From Mycobacterium heckeshornense (GTDB taxonomy: Bacteria > Actinomycetota > Actinomycetes > Mycobacteriales > Mycobacteriaceae), in NCBI RefSeq assembly GCF_016592155.1, contig NZ_AP024237.1:310001-374000 (forward strand): 64,000 nt of DNA. Reading direction: 5' to 3'. Positions 50,074-59,643 of this stretch are shown in pieces (the first letter of the stretch is position 1; the number at the start of each line of letters is the position of its first letter). The translations under genes were made by a program, and so were the position numbers. The notes beneath the pieces are model-generated. The model had not been told where the DNA came from. It ran no database searches and saw only the letters and a list, made by a program, of their open reading frames with translations.

Positions 50074-51089
50074 CGAACCCCCTGTCGGGCAAGGCTTTCC
50101 GACAGCTCGTACAGGCTGCCAAGATCGACACCGTCGGCGACCGTCGGCAGCTCCAGCCGCGGCACGCTGAGCTGGTCGAGCTCTTCTGCGGTCTTTGCAC
50201 GCGCGGTGATGCGGATGGCGTGCTGGATGGTCTCGGTGAGCAAGCCGGCGAAGTCGGCGTCGCTCAAGTGGATTCCGGCCCTGGCCAATCCGGCCCGAAC
50301 CGCGTCGGCATCGACAACGCCTTCGGCGGCCTTAGCCAGGTCGTCGGGCTCCAGATAGGCCGGGATATTGCGGTTCACGATCACGCTGCCGATCGGCAAA
50401 TTCAGTTGGCTGAGTTCCTCTATGGCCTCCAGCGTTTCCTGCATGGGCAGTGCCTCGAGCAGCGTCACGAGATGCACGGCGGTCTGCTCGGAGTGCAACA
50501 ACTTGACCACGCCTTCGCTTTGCGAATACACCGGCCCGCCTCTGGCCAGATCGGCGACGGCCTTGGTGACGTCGAGGAACCGCGCGATGCGGCCGGTCGG
50601 AGGCGAATCGACGACGACCGCGTCGTAAACCGGGAGGCGGTTCTTGTCGACGCGAACCACCGCCTCCTTGATCTTGCCGGTGAGCAGCACGTCGCGCAGA
50701 CCCGGCGCGATAGTGGTGGCGAACTCGATTGCCCCGATGCGGCGCATCGCCCGGCCGGCGATGCCGAGGTTGTAGAACATGTCGAGGTATTCCAGGAACG
50801 CGGCCTCGATGTCGATCGCGAGAGCGTTGACCTGCCCACCATGTTCGGCGGTCGCGATCTTGACCTCCTGGTAAGGCAGGGGCGGAACGTCGAACAGTTG
50901 CGCAATACCTTGGCGCCCTTCGACTTCCACTAAAAGCACCTTGCGTCCGCCGGAGGCCAGCGTCAACGCCAGCGCCGCTGCGATCGTCGACTTGCCGGTA
51001 CCGCCCTTACCGGTCACGAAATGCAAGCGGGCCTTCTCCAGCCGCGACGGCCAGCCGAGTGGACGCCCGCCACTTGGTGTGCTCCCCAC
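50070..51089 (-). CDS. bagA: Get3/ArsA-like ATPase, first subunit (Rv3679 type)
   Basis: Product of 339 residues. P-loop [10 protein letters not shown] at about residues 26-35, then V-E-V-E-G-R-Q-G, and V-V-D-S-P-P-T-G-R in the Walker B region. It lacks the Cys metal site of ArsA, so arsenite transport is not implied. The GTG at 51089 gives a Ser/Gly-rich start as in relatives. It is divergent from the DUF4177 gene, 49 bp apart. Confidence 0.9.
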   Translation of the reverse strand: MGSTPSGGRPLGWPSRLEKARLHFVTGKGGTGKSTIAAALALTLASGGRKVLLVEVEGRQGIAQLFDVPPLPYQEVKIATAEHGGQVNALAIDIEAAFLEYLDMFYNLGIAGRAMRRIGAIEFATTIAPGLRDVLLTGKIKEAVVRVDKNRLPVYDAVVVDSPPTGRIARFLDVTKAVADLARGGPVYSQSEGVVKLLHSEQTAVHLVTLLEALPMQETLEAIEELSQLNLPIGSVIVNRNIPAYLEPDDLAKAAEGVVDADAVRAGLARAGIHLSDADFAGLLTETIQHAIRITARAKTAEELDQLSVPRLELPTVADGVDLGSLYELSESLARQGVR

Positions 51090-51138
51090 CAGCGCATGCT
51101 AGCCCGCGGCGCGCGGACCCGACCGATAAGCTCGGTCT

Positions 51139-51300
51139 ATGACGCAACCGAGCGCATGGGAGTACGTCACCGTCCCGCTGTTGACACACGCCACCAAGCA
51201 AATCCTCGACCAGTGGGGCGCCGACGGCTGGGAGTTGGTCACGGTATTGCCCGGGCCGACCGGTGAGCAGCATGTCGCCTATCTGAAGCGCCCTAAGTGA
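51139..51300 (+). CDS. DUF4177 small protein
   Basis: Product of 53 residues, M-T-Q-P-S-A-W-E-Y-V-T-V-P-L with a following helix and W-G-A-D-G-W-E-L-V-T-V. This W-E-Y ... G-x-x-G-W-E-L pattern is the DUF4177 signature, and the position equals Rv3678A. Function unknown. The stop overlaps the GTG of the RidA-like gene by 4 bp (GTGA), so they are one operon with the hydrolase that follows. Confidence 0.88.
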   Translation: MTQPSAWEYVTVPLLTHATKQILDQWGADGWELVTVLPGPTGEQHVAYLKRPK

Positions 51301-51752
51301 GCGCCTCCGCCCGCCTCGAAGAGCTCGGCATCACGCTGCCGGAAGTGGCGCGGCCGCTGGCGGCATACGTCCCGGCCGTGCGTACCGGCAACCTGGTCTA
51401 TACCGCAGGCCAGCTTCCCATGCAGGCCGGCAAACTGGCGGGAACCGGCAAGGTCGGTGGCCAGGTCAGCCCCGAGCAAGCAGCTCGACTGGCGCGGATT
51501 TGTGCGCTCAACGCACTGGCGGCCGTGGACTCCGTGGTGGGCATCGACGCGGTGACCCGGGTGGTCAAGGTGGTGGGCTTCGTGGCGTCGGCACCTGGCT
51601 TTCATGGTCAGCCCGGTGTGGTCAACGGGGCGTCGGAGCTGCTGGGCGACGTGTTCGGCGACCGCGGGGCGCATGCCCGCTCGGCGGTCGGCGTGGCCGA
51701 GCTGCCGCTGGACGCGCCGGTCGAGATCGAACTGGTCGTCGAGGTCGAATGA
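51297..51752 (+). CDS. RidA family protein
   Basis: Product of 151 residues of the YjgF/RidA fold, which in well-studied members hydrolyses reactive enamine/imine intermediates. It has the N-terminal L-G-I-T-L-P-E and a C-terminal half with R-S-A-V-G-V-A-E-L-P-L-D-A-P-V, where the conserved Arg-Ser region lines the pocket. The subfamily (near Rv3678c) may differ in substrate. It overlaps its neighbours on both sides by 4 bp. Confidence 0.92.
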   Translation: MSASARLEELGITLPEVARPLAAYVPAVRTGNLVYTAGQLPMQAGKLAGTGKVGGQVSPEQAARLARICALNALAAVDSVVGIDAVTRVVKVVGFVASAPGFHGQPGVVNGASELLGDVFGDRGAHARSAVGVAELPLDAPVEIELVVEVE

Positions 51753-52546
51753 CCGCGGTGGCCGGCGAGGCGCTGACCCATCCCGCCTACGGTCGGCTGC
51801 GGCCGGTCACCGAGACGGCGTCGGTGCTGCTGGCCGACAACCCCGGGTTGCTGACCCTGGAGGGCACCAACACCTGGGTGTTGCGCGGCAGGGGCAGCGC
51901 CGAGCTGGCGATCGTCGATCCCGGTCCCGACGACGACGAGCACATCGGCCGGGTCGCCGCGCTCGGCCGCATCGCGCTGGTGCTGATCAGCCACCGGCAC
52001 GGCGATCACACCGACGGCATCGACAAGCTGGTCGATGCGACCGGCGCCGTGGTGCGCGCGGTGGGCAGCGGGTTTCTGCGCGGCCTCGGTGGGCAGCTGA
52101 CCGATGGGGAAGTGATCGACGTCGCCGGGTTGACGATCACGGTGCTGGCCACCCCGGGCCATACCGCCGATTCGCTGTCGTTCGTGCTCGACGACGCGGT
52201 GCTGACGGGCGATACCGTGCTCGGCCGCGGCACCACCGTCATCGACACCGAGGACGGCGACCTGGGCGACTATCTGGAGTCTCTGCGTCGGCTGCAGGCG
52301 CTGGGCCGTCGTACCGTGTTGCCCGGCCACGGGCCGGACTTGCCCGATTTAGCGGCCGTCGTGTCGGAATACCTGGCCCACCGCGAGCAGCGGCTGGACC
52401 AGATCCGGTCGGCGTTGGCAGAGCTCGGCGATGACGCCACCGCGCGCCAGATCGTCGAGCACGTCTACACCGACGTCGGTGAGGAACTTTGGGACGCCGC
52501 CGAATGGTCGGTGCAGGCGCAGCTGAACTATCTACGGACCCGGTAG
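51749..52546 (+). CDS. Metallo-beta-lactamase-fold hydrolase
   Basis: Product of 265 residues. Zinc motifs: S-H-R-H-G-D-H-T-D-G (HxHxDH), T-P-G-H-T-A-D-S, L-T-G-D-T-V-L-G and P-G-H-G-P. The C-terminal helical part resembles the LACTB2/beta-lactamase-like type, known elsewhere as an RNA endonuclease or thioesterase. It is coupled to the RidA gene by ATGA. Its 3' end is convergent with crp, 5 bp apart. Confidence 0.92.
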   Translation: MTAVAGEALTHPAYGRLRPVTETASVLLADNPGLLTLEGTNTWVLRGRGSAELAIVDPGPDDDEHIGRVAALGRIALVLISHRHGDHTDGIDKLVDATGAVVRAVGSGFLRGLGGQLTDGEVIDVAGLTITVLATPGHTADSLSFVLDDAVLTGDTVLGRGTTVIDTEDGDLGDYLESLRRLQALGRRTVLPGHGPDLPDLAAVVSEYLAHREQRLDQIRSALAELGDDATARQIVEHVYTDVGEELWDAAEWSVQAQLNYLRTR

Positions 52547-52551
52547 TCCGC

Positions 52552-53226
52552 CTACCTCGCCCGGCGGGCCAGCCGTTCGGAGTCGGAGATCAGCACGCTT
52601 TTGCCCTCCAGGCGGATCCAACCGCGATGGGCGAAATCGGCCAGCGCCTTGTTCACCGTTTCCCGCGAGGCGCCGACCAGCTGCGCGATCTCCTCCTGCG
52701 TCAGGTCATGGGTGACCCGCATCGCCCCGCCTTCTTGGGTGCCGAACCGCTGGGCCAACTGCAGCAGCTGCTTGGCGACCCGGCCGGGCACGTCGGTGAA
52801 GATCAGGTCGGCGAGATTGTTGTTGGTGCGGCGCAGCCGACGGGCCAGCACCCGCAGCAACTGCTCGGCGATTTCGGGGCGATCCTTGATCCACGACCGC
52901 AGCGCGTCGCGGTCCATCGACACCGCGCGCACTTCGGTGATGGTGGTCGCGCTGGAGGTCCGTGGCCCCGGATCGAAGATCGACAACTCGCCGAACATGT
53001 CCGACGGGCCCATGATCGTCAGCAGATTTTCCCGGCCGTCGGGTGAACGCCGGCCGATTTTGACCTTTCCGGAAATGATGATGTACAGCCGGTCGCCCGG
53101 CTCCCCTTCCGCGAAAATCGTGTGTCCGCGTGGGAAGTCGACGGGCTGCAATTGTTTCGTCAGCGCGGCGACGGCGCTGGGTTCGACCCCCTGGAAGATT
53201 CCGGCCCTCGCCAGGATCTCGTCCAC
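52552..53226 (-). CDS. crp: cAMP receptor protein Crp
   Basis: Product of 224 residues, the length of Rv3676. The cyclic-nucleotide domain (about 20-125) has [13 protein letters not shown] and F-G-E-L-S-I-F-D with P-R-T-S-S-A-T, the phosphate-binding cassette. The helix-turn-helix is [18 protein letters not shown] near 176-193. It is a global cAMP-dependent regulator in mycobacteria. The GTG start at 53226 gives [11 protein letters not shown] 154-bp gap to the gene upstream should hold its promoter; I see no perfect TGTGA-N6-TCACA box in it. Confidence 0.97.
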   Translation of the reverse strand: MDEILARAGIFQGVEPSAVAALTKQLQPVDFPRGHTIFAEGEPGDRLYIIISGKVKIGRRSPDGRENLLTIMGPSDMFGELSIFDPGPRTSSATTITEVRAVSMDRDALRSWIKDRPEIAEQLLRVLARRLRRTNNNLADLIFTDVPGRVAKQLLQLAQRFGTQEGGAMRVTHDLTQEEIAQLVGASRETVNKALADFAHRGWIRLEGKSVLISDSERLARRAR

Positions 53227-53380
53227 GTTGCCCCTCTAGCTCTTTCAATGTGATTGGCGCAGGTTCGTTGCCCGGCTTCGCCCCGTGCCGTCACCGGCCC
53301 GCATTGTCGCCGGGCTGGCCAACCTCTAACCGGCTGGTGAAGCGAGTCTAGAGGTAGGCCATTCGTTCGACGTGCCAACG

Positions 53381-53770
53381 CTACACAGGATTGGCATGTC
53401 GAGTCGGCCTAAACTGCGGATTGGTTGGCGAATGCCGGTGCCGACTGGTCGGCAAGCCCGGCTCTTCGGGAACGGCGAACGCGGCCCGGTAGAACGGGTC
53501 GGCGTAGTGTTTGTTGCGGCTGACCGCGGCGAGCGGGGGATCGGAAAGGCGCTCGCTTTGCCGACGGTGCATGTGGTCTAACGCCTCGGGCATCCCGTCT
53601 TTGGCCAAAGTGTTGACGTCGTCGGCCTCGGCCTGCTCGAGAAACTCGGCAACATCCTTGGCGGTCACGGTGTCATTGGCCAGTCTCGCCTCCAGCCGGG
53701 CCAGCCCGAACGTCGCGAGCATCAGCAATGCCGGGGCGAAGGCCACGAGCAACCAAGACACAAGGTGCAA
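53381..53770 (-). CDS. Small membrane protein upstream of crp
   Basis: Product of 129 residues like Rv3675. One N-terminal helix (about 4-24: [14 protein letters not shown]), then a soluble helical part ([12 protein letters not shown]) and a His/Arg/Pro-rich tail. No known function. The ATG at 53770 faces away from nth, with about 50 bp between them. Confidence 0.8.
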   Translation of the reverse strand: MHLVSWLLVAFAPALLMLATFGLARLEARLANDTVTAKDVAEFLEQAEADDVNTLAKDGMPEALDHMHRRQSERLSDPPLAAVSRNKHYADPFYRAAFAVPEEPGLPTSRHRHSPTNPQFRPTRHANPV

Positions 53771-53808
53771 GTAAACACGGCGAATGTCTCAGTGGGATCA
53801 CAAATCAG

Positions 53809-53814
53809 TACTCT
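53809..53814 (+). promoter_or_regulatory. -10 box of a possibly leaderless nth transcript
   Basis: TACTCT ends 7 bases before the GTG at 53822, the same spacing as at ponA2 and the leucine leader. No ribosome site precedes this GTG. It supports 53822 as the nth start. Confidence 0.45.
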
Positions 53815-53821
53815 GTCGAAG

Positions 53822-54619
53822 GTGACAGCGGGTAAGACTTCTCGGCGTGCCGCCCCAACAGCCGTGGTGCCGGACGCCGCCACCGACCGGCGCTGGGCAT
53901 CGGAGACTCGCACCGCCCTGGTGCGACGGGCCCGCCGAATGAATCGCAAACTGGCACAAGCCTTTCCGCACGTGTACTGCGAGTTGGATTTCACCACGCC
54001 ACTGGAGCTGACGGTGGCCACCATCTTGTCGGCGCAGAGCACCGACAAGCGGGTGAACCTGACGACGCCGGCGCTGTTTGCCCGCTACCGAACCGCGCTG
54101 GATTACGCGCAGGCGGATCGCGAAGAGCTCGAAAACCTCATCCGTCCCACCGGTTTCTACCGCAACAAGGCGACAGCGCTGATCCGCCTGGGCCAGGAGC
54201 TGGTCGAGCGGTTCGACGGCGAGGTCCCTGCCACGATGGAGGAGCTGGTGTCGCTGCCCGGTATCGGTCGCAAAACCGCCAACGTGATCCTGGGAAATGC
54301 GTTCGGCATTCCGGGAATCACCGTCGACACCCACTTCCTGCGGCTGGTGCGACGGTGGCGCTGGACCACCGAAACAGATCCGGTCAAGGTGGAGCACGCG
54401 GTCGGCGAGCTCATCGAACGCAGCGAGTGGATCGACCTGAGCCACCGGGTGATCTTCCACGGTCGCCGGGTGTGCCATGCCCGCAAACCGGCGTGCGGAG
54501 TGTGCGTGCTGGCCAGGGACTGTCCGTCGTTCGGCGCCGGCCCCACCGAGCCGCTGGTCGCGGCCGCGCTGGTGCAAGGCCCGGAAACCGAGCATCTGTT
54601 GGCGCTTGCCGGCCTGTAG
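53822..54619 (+). CDS. nth: Endonuclease III
   Basis: Bifunctional DNA glycosylase/AP lyase for oxidised pyrimidines. The product is 265 residues from GTG 53822. The HhH-GPD motif [10 protein letters not shown] carries catalytic Lys151, and Asp169 is in V-D-T-H-F. The 4Fe-4S loop is C218-x6-C225-x2-C228-x5-C234. About 25 N-terminal residues are extra compared with the 245-residue M. tuberculosis protein; a later start at V-V-P-D-A is possible. The thioredoxin-like gene follows 9 bp after the stop. Confidence 0.95.
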   Translation: MTAGKTSRRAAPTAVVPDAATDRRWASETRTALVRRARRMNRKLAQAFPHVYCELDFTTPLELTVATILSAQSTDKRVNLTTPALFARYRTALDYAQADREELENLIRPTGFYRNKATALIRLGQELVERFDGEVPATMEELVSLPGIGRKTANVILGNAFGIPGITVDTHFLRLVRRWRWTTETDPVKVEHAVGELIERSEWIDLSHRVIFHGRRVCHARKPACGVCVLARDCPSFGAGPTEPLVAAALVQGPETEHLLALAGL

Positions 54620-54628
54620 CGCGCCGTG

Positions 54629-55291
54629 ATGAGCGCTCCTGCCGATCGGACCACCCGCTGGACCATTGCGGTCTTGGTGGTGGTGGCCGCCCTGGCTGCC
54701 GCGCTGGTGCTCACGCTGCGCGAGAGCTCGTCGCCGCCAGGGGTGCCGGTGCCGACCGGCCCGCTGACCGACGGACGCGAACAGCGCGACGCCGATACCC
54801 CGGCGGCGCTGGCCGGGCCCCGGCAGCGTGCCGGTCTTCCGCCCTGTCCCATGGCCGCGGGCAAACGAGAACCGGGCGCGCTGCGCGGCGTGGTGGTGGA
54901 ATGCGCGGCCGACGGCGCACTCGTCGATGCCGCACGATCGCTGGCCGGGCGCCGGGCGGTGCTGAACCTATGGGCGTACTGGTGCGGTCCCTGCGCAACC
55001 GAATTGCCGGCGATGGCCGAATATCAACGCCGCGTCGGGCCCGCGGTGACAGTGGTGACGGTGCACCAGGACGAGAACGAAACGGCCGCATTGCTGCGGC
55101 TGGCCGAGCTGGGCGTGCGGCTGCCGACTTTCCAGGACGGACGCCGACGGGTCGCTGCGGCGCTGCGCGTCCCAAATGTGATGCCCGCGACGGTGGTATT
55201 GCGGTCGGACGGTAGCGTTGCGCAGACGCTGCCGCGAGCCTTCGCCAGTGCCGACGAGATCGCGGCAGCGGTCGGAAAGCCGGATTGGTGA
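54629..55291 (+). CDS. Membrane-anchored thioredoxin-like protein
   Basis: Product of 220 residues like Rv3673c. A membrane anchor at about 12-31 (I-A-V-L-V-V-V-A-A-L-A-A), then an outer TlpA/ResA-like domain with W-A-Y-W-C-G-P-C, active Cys119 and Cys122, and the cis-Pro region near P-A-T-V-V-L. It probably handles disulfides of envelope proteins. The ATG at 54629 is preferred to the GTG three bases before. A MarP-containing gene row follows, which may be relevant because MarP needs a disulfide. Confidence 0.9.
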   Translation: MSAPADRTTRWTIAVLVVVAALAAALVLTLRESSSPPGVPVPTGPLTDGREQRDADTPAALAGPRQRAGLPPCPMAAGKREPGALRGVVVECAADGALVDAARSLAGRRAVLNLWAYWCGPCATELPAMAEYQRRVGPAVTVVTVHQDENETAALLRLAELGVRLPTFQDGRRRVAAALRVPNVMPATVVLRSDGSVAQTLPRAFASADEIAAAVGKPDW

Positions 55292-55301
55292 GGAGGTGCC
55301 G

Positions 55302-56069
55302 GTGAGCGCAGCGGTTTCGCTGACGCCTGACGTCGGCCCGGCCTGGCTGCGCCCGCTGGTCGACAATGTCGGTCGGGTGCCCGACGCATTTCGGCGCCGG
55401 CTGCCCGCCGATGTGCTGGCCCTGGTGACCGCCGCCAAGGCGACGGCGCAGCTGCGCGGTGACGGGCGCGACGCGGCGGTGCTGGTGCTGTTCTCCGGGC
55501 CGGAGTCGGCACCGGTGGACGGCGCTGTTCCCGACGATGCCGATCTGCTGTTGACGGTGCGGGCCTCGACGTTGCGCCACCACGCGGGACAGGCCGCATT
55601 CCCCGGGGGCGCATGCGATCCCGACGACGACGGGCCGGTGGCCACCGCACTGCGGGAAGCGCACGAGGAGACCGGTATCGACACCAGCCGACTTCGTCCA
55701 CTGGCGACCATGGAGCGAACTTTCATCGCCCCCTCGGGTTTTCACGTTGTCCCGGTGCTGGCCTACTCACCTGATCCGGGGCCGGTCGCCGTGGTGAACG
55801 AAGCCGAAACCGCGGTGGTGGCACGGGTTCCGGTGCGCGCCTTCGTCAACCCGGCCAACCGGCTGATGGTGTATCGCCGTCCGCACAGTCGGCGCTTCGC
55901 CGGACCCGCGTTCCTGTTGAACGAGATGCTGGTGTGGGGATTCACTGGCCAAGTGATTTCGGCGATGCTCGATGTGGCCGGCTGGGCACAGCCCTGGGAC
56001 ACCGGCAATGTGCTGGAGCTGGACGAGGCGATGGCGCTGGTCGGCGGCGAAGGCGGTACACCGCGATGA
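55302..56069 (+). CDS. NUDIX hydrolase (CoA pyrophosphatase type)
   Basis: Product of 255 residues like Rv3672c. The Nudix box G-G-A-C-D-P-D-D-D-G with R-E-A-H-E-E-T-G-I is complete. Just before it, L-T-V-R-A-S-T-L-R-H-H-A-G-Q-A-A-F-P-G matches the UPF0035 signature of CoA-cleaving Nudix enzymes. Excellent ribosome site AGGAGG, 5 bases before the GTG at 55302. The stop overlaps marP by 4 bp. Confidence 0.92.
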   Translation: MSAAVSLTPDVGPAWLRPLVDNVGRVPDAFRRRLPADVLALVTAAKATAQLRGDGRDAAVLVLFSGPESAPVDGAVPDDADLLLTVRASTLRHHAGQAAFPGGACDPDDDGPVATALREAHEETGIDTSRLRPLATMERTFIAPSGFHVVPVLAYSPDPGPVAVVNEAETAVVARVPVRAFVNPANRLMVYRRPHSRRFAGPAFLLNEMLVWGFTGQVISAMLDVAGWAQPWDTGNVLELDEAMALVGGEGGTPR

Positions 56070-57265
56070 GCTCGATGACCTCCTCCCAGTGGCTGGACAT
56101 CGCCGTACTGGCAGTGGCGTTCATCGCGGCGATCTCGGGCTGGCGCTCGGGCGCGATGGGCTCGCTGCTGTCATTCGTCGGCGTGATGCTGGGCGCCGTC
56201 GCCGGTGTGCTGCTGGCCCCGCACATCGTCACGCACATCAGCGCGCCGCGGGCCAAGCTATTCGCCGCGCTGTTTTTGATCCTGTCGTTGGTCGTGGTCG
56301 GCGAAATCGCCGGCGTGGTGTTGGGCCGCGCGGTGCGCGGCGCGATCCGCAGCCGCCCAATCCGATTCGTCGACTCGCTGGTGGGAGTGGCCCTGCAGCT
56401 GGTGGTGGTGCTGGTTGCGGCGTGGCTGCTGGCCACGCCACTGACCGAGTCCAAAGATCAGCCGGCCCTGGCCGCGGCCGTGCGCGGCTCGCGGGTACTG
56501 GCCGAGGTCAACCACGTCGCGCCCAGCTGGCTCAAGACGGTGCCCAAGCGGATGTCCTCGCTGCTGGACACCTCGGGTCTGCCCGCAGTGCTGGAACCGT
56601 TCAGCCGCACACCGGTGGTCGCAGTCGCGGCACCGGATGCTGCGATAACCAGTAACCCGGTGGTTGCCGCCACCGAGCCCAGTGTGGTCAAGATCCGGGC
56701 CATCGCTCCCGGTTGCCAGAAAGTGTTGGAGGGCAGTGGATTTGTCCTCTCCCCGCAGCGAGTGATGACGAATGCGCACGTGGTGGCCGGCGCCAACAGT
56801 GTCACGGTGGCCGCCAGCGGCACCCCCTACGACGCCACCGTCGTGTCCTATGACCCGTCGGTCGACATCGCCATCCTCGCCGTGCCGAACCTGCCGGCCG
56901 GGCCGTTGGCGTTCGCCGATGCGGCGGCGAAAACCGGCACCGACGCGCTGGTGTTGGGCTATCCGGGCGGCGGTGACTTTGTGGCAACCCCGGCCAGAAT
57001 CCGGGAGATCATCGAGCTGAGCGGTCCCGACATCTACCGCAACGCCACCGTCACCCGCGAGGTTTACACGATCAGAGCCACTGTGGAACAAGGGAATTCG
57101 GGCGGACCACTGATAGACCTCAACGGTAACGTGCTCGGCGTCGTTTTCGGCGCCGCGGTCGACGACCCCGACACCGGGTTTGTCCTCACGGCCAAAGAGG
57201 TAGCCGGTCAACTGGCCAAAATCGGCGACACCCAGCCGGTCGGCACCGGAGCCTGCGTCAGCTGA
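56066..57265 (+). CDS. marP: Membrane serine protease MarP
   Basis: Periplasmic protease needed for acid resistance in M. tuberculosis. The product is 399 residues. Four membrane helices fall within residues 10-125, followed by a linker and a chymotrypsin-like domain with triad His238 (T-N-A-H-V-V), Asp267 (V-D-I-A-I-L) and Ser345 (G-N-S-G-G-P-L). Cys217 and Cys397 match the disulfide that stabilises the M. tuberculosis enzyme. The ATG at 56066 overlaps the NUDIX stop. The last 8 bp overlap the convergent ephE. Confidence 0.96.
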   Translation: MSSMTSSQWLDIAVLAVAFIAAISGWRSGAMGSLLSFVGVMLGAVAGVLLAPHIVTHISAPRAKLFAALFLILSLVVVGEIAGVVLGRAVRGAIRSRPIRFVDSLVGVALQLVVVLVAAWLLATPLTESKDQPALAAAVRGSRVLAEVNHVAPSWLKTVPKRMSSLLDTSGLPAVLEPFSRTPVVAVAAPDAAITSNPVVAATEPSVVKIRAIAPGCQKVLEGSGFVLSPQRVMTNAHVVAGANSVTVAASGTPYDATVVSYDPSVDIAILAVPNLPAGPLAFADAAAKTGTDALVLGYPGGGDFVATPARIREIIELSGPDIYRNATVTREVYTIRATVEQGNSGGPLIDLNGNVLGVVFGAAVDDPDTGFVLTAKEVAGQLAKIGDTQPVGTGACVS

Positions 57266-58223
57266 TCCGGGGTCCGTGCACCTGCTCGAGAAATCGCATC
57301 AGGTGGCGGTTGACTTCGTCCGGCGCCTCTTCGTGACCGAAATGGCCTACGCTGCCGACGGATACGTAACGACCGTGCGGCGCGTAGCGCCGAGTGCGCT
57401 CAACCGGGTCCGCCAGCACGTAGGGATCGGCGTCGCCGCGCAGGTGCAGCACCGGGATGCCCAGTTGTCGGCTCATCGACTTCATGAACCGCCTGCCCTC
57501 GTCGCGCAGTTGGCTGCGCACCGCCCACCGCTGATATTCCAGCGCCGAGTGTGCCGCCGACGGAATCTGGATGGCCAGCCGCAGATGGCCAATTGTTTCG
57601 GAAAAGTCCTCGGAAGCAAGCCATTTCGCGGAGGCTCGGCCGCGCACCAGACGCTCGACTTCTTCGCCGTCGTTTCGGGTCAGCGCGCGCTCGGGCCAAA
57701 TCGGCACCTGATAGCGCAGCAAGGTCGGCAGCAGTGCCCGGGCCTGGTCTCGACGGGTCAGTGCTGAGCGGCGCAGCGCGGCGGGGTGCGGCGAGCTGAC
57801 CACCGCGATGGCGCGCACCAGCCGCGGATGCAGCACGGAGGTCGCCCAGCACACCAGTCCGCCGTCGGCGTGGCCGACCAGGGTGGCCGAGGAGTGTCCG
57901 AGCGCCCGGATCAGTCCCGCGGTGTCGCCGGCCAGCGTCCAGCCGTCATAACCGCGGGGCGGCTTGTCACTGCCGCCGTAGCCGCGCAGGTCGACCGCCA
58001 CGACCCGGGCGCCGGTGAGGCCGCGCAGCTGGTGACGCCAGGACCACCAGAACGAGGCGAAGCCGTGCAGGAGGATGACCAGCGGCCGCGCGGACGGCGG
58101 CGCGGTCGCGCCGCGACCGGCCGGAGCCGCTTCGACGACGTGAAACCGGATGCCGTTGGCGTGGATGTCCAGATGCCGCCATGGCCCGTCGATACGGGTT
58201 ACCGACGGATCCGGTGGCGCCAT
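57258..58223 (-). CDS. ephE: Alpha/beta hydrolase, epoxide hydrolase-like EphE
   Basis: Product of 321 residues like Rv3670. Oxyanion-hole motif L-L-H-G-F-A-S-F-W-W-S-W, nucleophile Asp in G-H-A-D-G-G, and catalytic His in V-G-H-F-G-H-E-E-A-P. An Asp nucleophile fits epoxide hydrolases or haloalkane dehalogenases. The usual cap Tyr pair cannot be fixed by eye. The ATG directly follows the stop of the holin-like gene (TAG-ATG), so the two are one operon. Confidence 0.9.
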   Translation of the reverse strand: MAPPDPSVTRIDGPWRHLDIHANGIRFHVVEAAPAGRGATAPPSARPLVILLHGFASFWWSWRHQLRGLTGARVVAVDLRGYGGSDKPPRGYDGWTLAGDTAGLIRALGHSSATLVGHADGGLVCWATSVLHPRLVRAIAVVSSPHPAALRRSALTRRDQARALLPTLLRYQVPIWPERALTRNDGEEVERLVRGRASAKWLASEDFSETIGHLRLAIQIPSAAHSALEYQRWAVRSQLRDEGRRFMKSMSRQLGIPVLHLRGDADPYVLADPVERTRRYAPHGRYVSVGSVGHFGHEEAPDEVNRHLMRFLEQVHGPRIS

Positions 58224-58763
58224 CTACCAGCCTGAAGGATCGGCGGGCGTCCCGCGCTGCGGTGTGATCGCCCGCTGCTCGGCTTTTTCGTGGCCGGGCG
58301 CCAATGCGGTGCGGGTTTCCTTGACCGATTCGATGGTCTGGCGCGGCCCGCGGATGCGGCGGACCTTCAGATAACCCAACACCGCGAGCACTGCGGTGAC
58401 CACGACCATCAGGCCGAACACGATCAGGTACGAAGCCCATCGCCACAGCCAGGTGTTGAGCAGCTCGGCGAGAAAAAAGAAGAAGAAGAACGTCGAATAA
58501 AACAGCACCACCAGCGCCGAGACGAAAAACACGCTGCCGGTGAGGCCTTTTTTGACGTCGCGGGTGATCTCGGCGCGGGCCAGCTCGATTTCAGCGCGGA
58601 CCAGCGTGGATACCTGGGTTGTCGCTTCCTTGACCAGGGCGCCGATCGACGGCTCGACGGGGGAGGCGTGCGGATCCGTCAAGGGAATCGTGGTCAGCGT
58701 GCCCGACACCGGGTCTTTGTGGCGGGTCCTGCTGTTTGTGTTCGTACGATCACCGTCGCTCAC
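58224..58763 (-). CDS. Phage-holin-superfamily membrane protein
   Basis: Product of 179 residues like Rv3669. After a hydrophilic start (V-S-D-G-D-R-T-N-T-N) comes an amphipathic segment E-P-S-I-G-A-L-V-K-E-A and R-A-E-I-E-L-A-R-A-E-I-T. Two helices follow at about 80-105 and 113-135, the first with seven Phe in a row, then a basic tail. This matches the actinobacterial Phage_holin_3_6/PF07332 group, common chromosomal proteins of unknown role. The GTG at 58763 with AAAGGA 6 bases upstream was preferred to the ATG at 58799. Confidence 0.87.
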   Translation of the reverse strand: MSDGDRTNTNSRTRHKDPVSGTLTTIPLTDPHASPVEPSIGALVKEATTQVSTLVRAEIELARAEITRDVKKGLTGSVFFVSALVVLFYSTFFFFFFLAELLNTWLWRWASYLIVFGLMVVVTAVLAVLGYLKVRRIRGPRQTIESVKETRTALAPGHEKAEQRAITPQRGTPADPSGW

Positions 58764-58924
58764 ACACGGTCCTTTCGGTTCGCCATCGTCGCGGTTCATG
58801 TTGCCATGCCGCGCAATGCCAGACGAGGCCAGCGCAGGAGAACCCGCAGACGGCAGTGGCAAACCTGTGGTCACGCTAGACTGACGCAGCGTTTGGCGAT
58901 TCTGGGCCGGACTCATCGACGGGA

Positions 58925-59632
58925 GTGGATGCCTTGCAGACCGCGCACCGCCGCGTCATGGCGGCGATGGTGGCCTTGATCCTGCTGATGGCGGCCGGCC
59001 CGGCCGGTACCGGCAAGGCGGACGACAAGGTCATTCTCGGTGGCGGCGCGGGCATCGTCGTCAACGGGGAGGCGCTGTGCACCCTGACCACCATCGGCAC
59101 CGACAACACCGGCGCGCTGATCGGCTTCACCTCCGCGCATTGCGGCGGGCCCGGCGCCGTCGTCGCCGCTGAAGCCGCGCAAGACCACGGCACCCTGGGC
59201 ACCATGGTGGCCGGCAACGACAGCCTCGATTACGCGGTCATCCGGTTCGACCCGGCGAAGGTGGCGCCGGTGGCGAACTTCAACAACTTCCCGATCAATG
59301 GCATCGGACCGGATCCGGCGACCGGGCAGGTGGTCTGCAAGCTGGGCCGGACCACCGGTGATTCCTGCGGTGTCACGTTCGGGCCGGGCCAAGATCCCGG
59401 CACCATCGTCGCCCAGCTCTGTGGCCAGCCCGGCGACTCAGGAGGACCGGTCACCGTCAACAGCATGCTGGTCGGGATGATCCACGGCGCCTTCAGCGAG
59501 AAGCTGCCGGGTTGCGTCATCAAATACATCCCGCTGCACACCCCGGCGGTGGTGGTGTCGATCAACGCGGTGCTGGCGGATCTGGCCGCCAAGGGCCGGC
59601 CCGGCGCCGGTTTCGTGCCGGTGCCGGCCTGA
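58925..59632 (+). CDS. Secreted chymotrypsin-like serine protease
   Basis: Product of 235 residues like Rv3668c. Signal peptide about residues 1-32 (M-A-A-M-V-A-L-I-L-L-M). Triad His72 (T-S-A-H-C-G-G), Asp102 (S-L-D-Y-A-V-I) and Ser172 (Q-P-G-D-S-G-G-P-V). Three Cys pairs are likely: 52/73, 138/148 and two near 166 and the C-terminal G-C-V. Substrate unknown. GTG start at 58925. The end is convergent with acs, 11 bp apart. Confidence 0.92.
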   Translation: MDALQTAHRRVMAAMVALILLMAAGPAGTGKADDKVILGGGAGIVVNGEALCTLTTIGTDNTGALIGFTSAHCGGPGAVVAAEAAQDHGTLGTMVAGNDSLDYAVIRFDPAKVAPVANFNNFPINGIGPDPATGQVVCKLGRTTGDSCGVTFGPGQDPGTIVAQLCGQPGDSGGPVTVNSMLVGMIHGAFSEKLPGCVIKYIPLHTPAVVVSINAVLADLAAKGRPGAGFVPVPA

Positions 59633-59643
59633 TGACCTGACAG

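Noticed and set aside
53227..53380. Possible Crp autoregulatory site upstream of crp
   Set aside because: I could not find a convincing TGTGA-N6-TCACA-type palindrome by eye on either strand.
58480..58500. A/G-rich run (seven Phe codons) as a slippage or terminator signal
   Set aside because: It codes for the hydrophobic core of the first holin-like helix in frame, and the gene continues normally beyond it.
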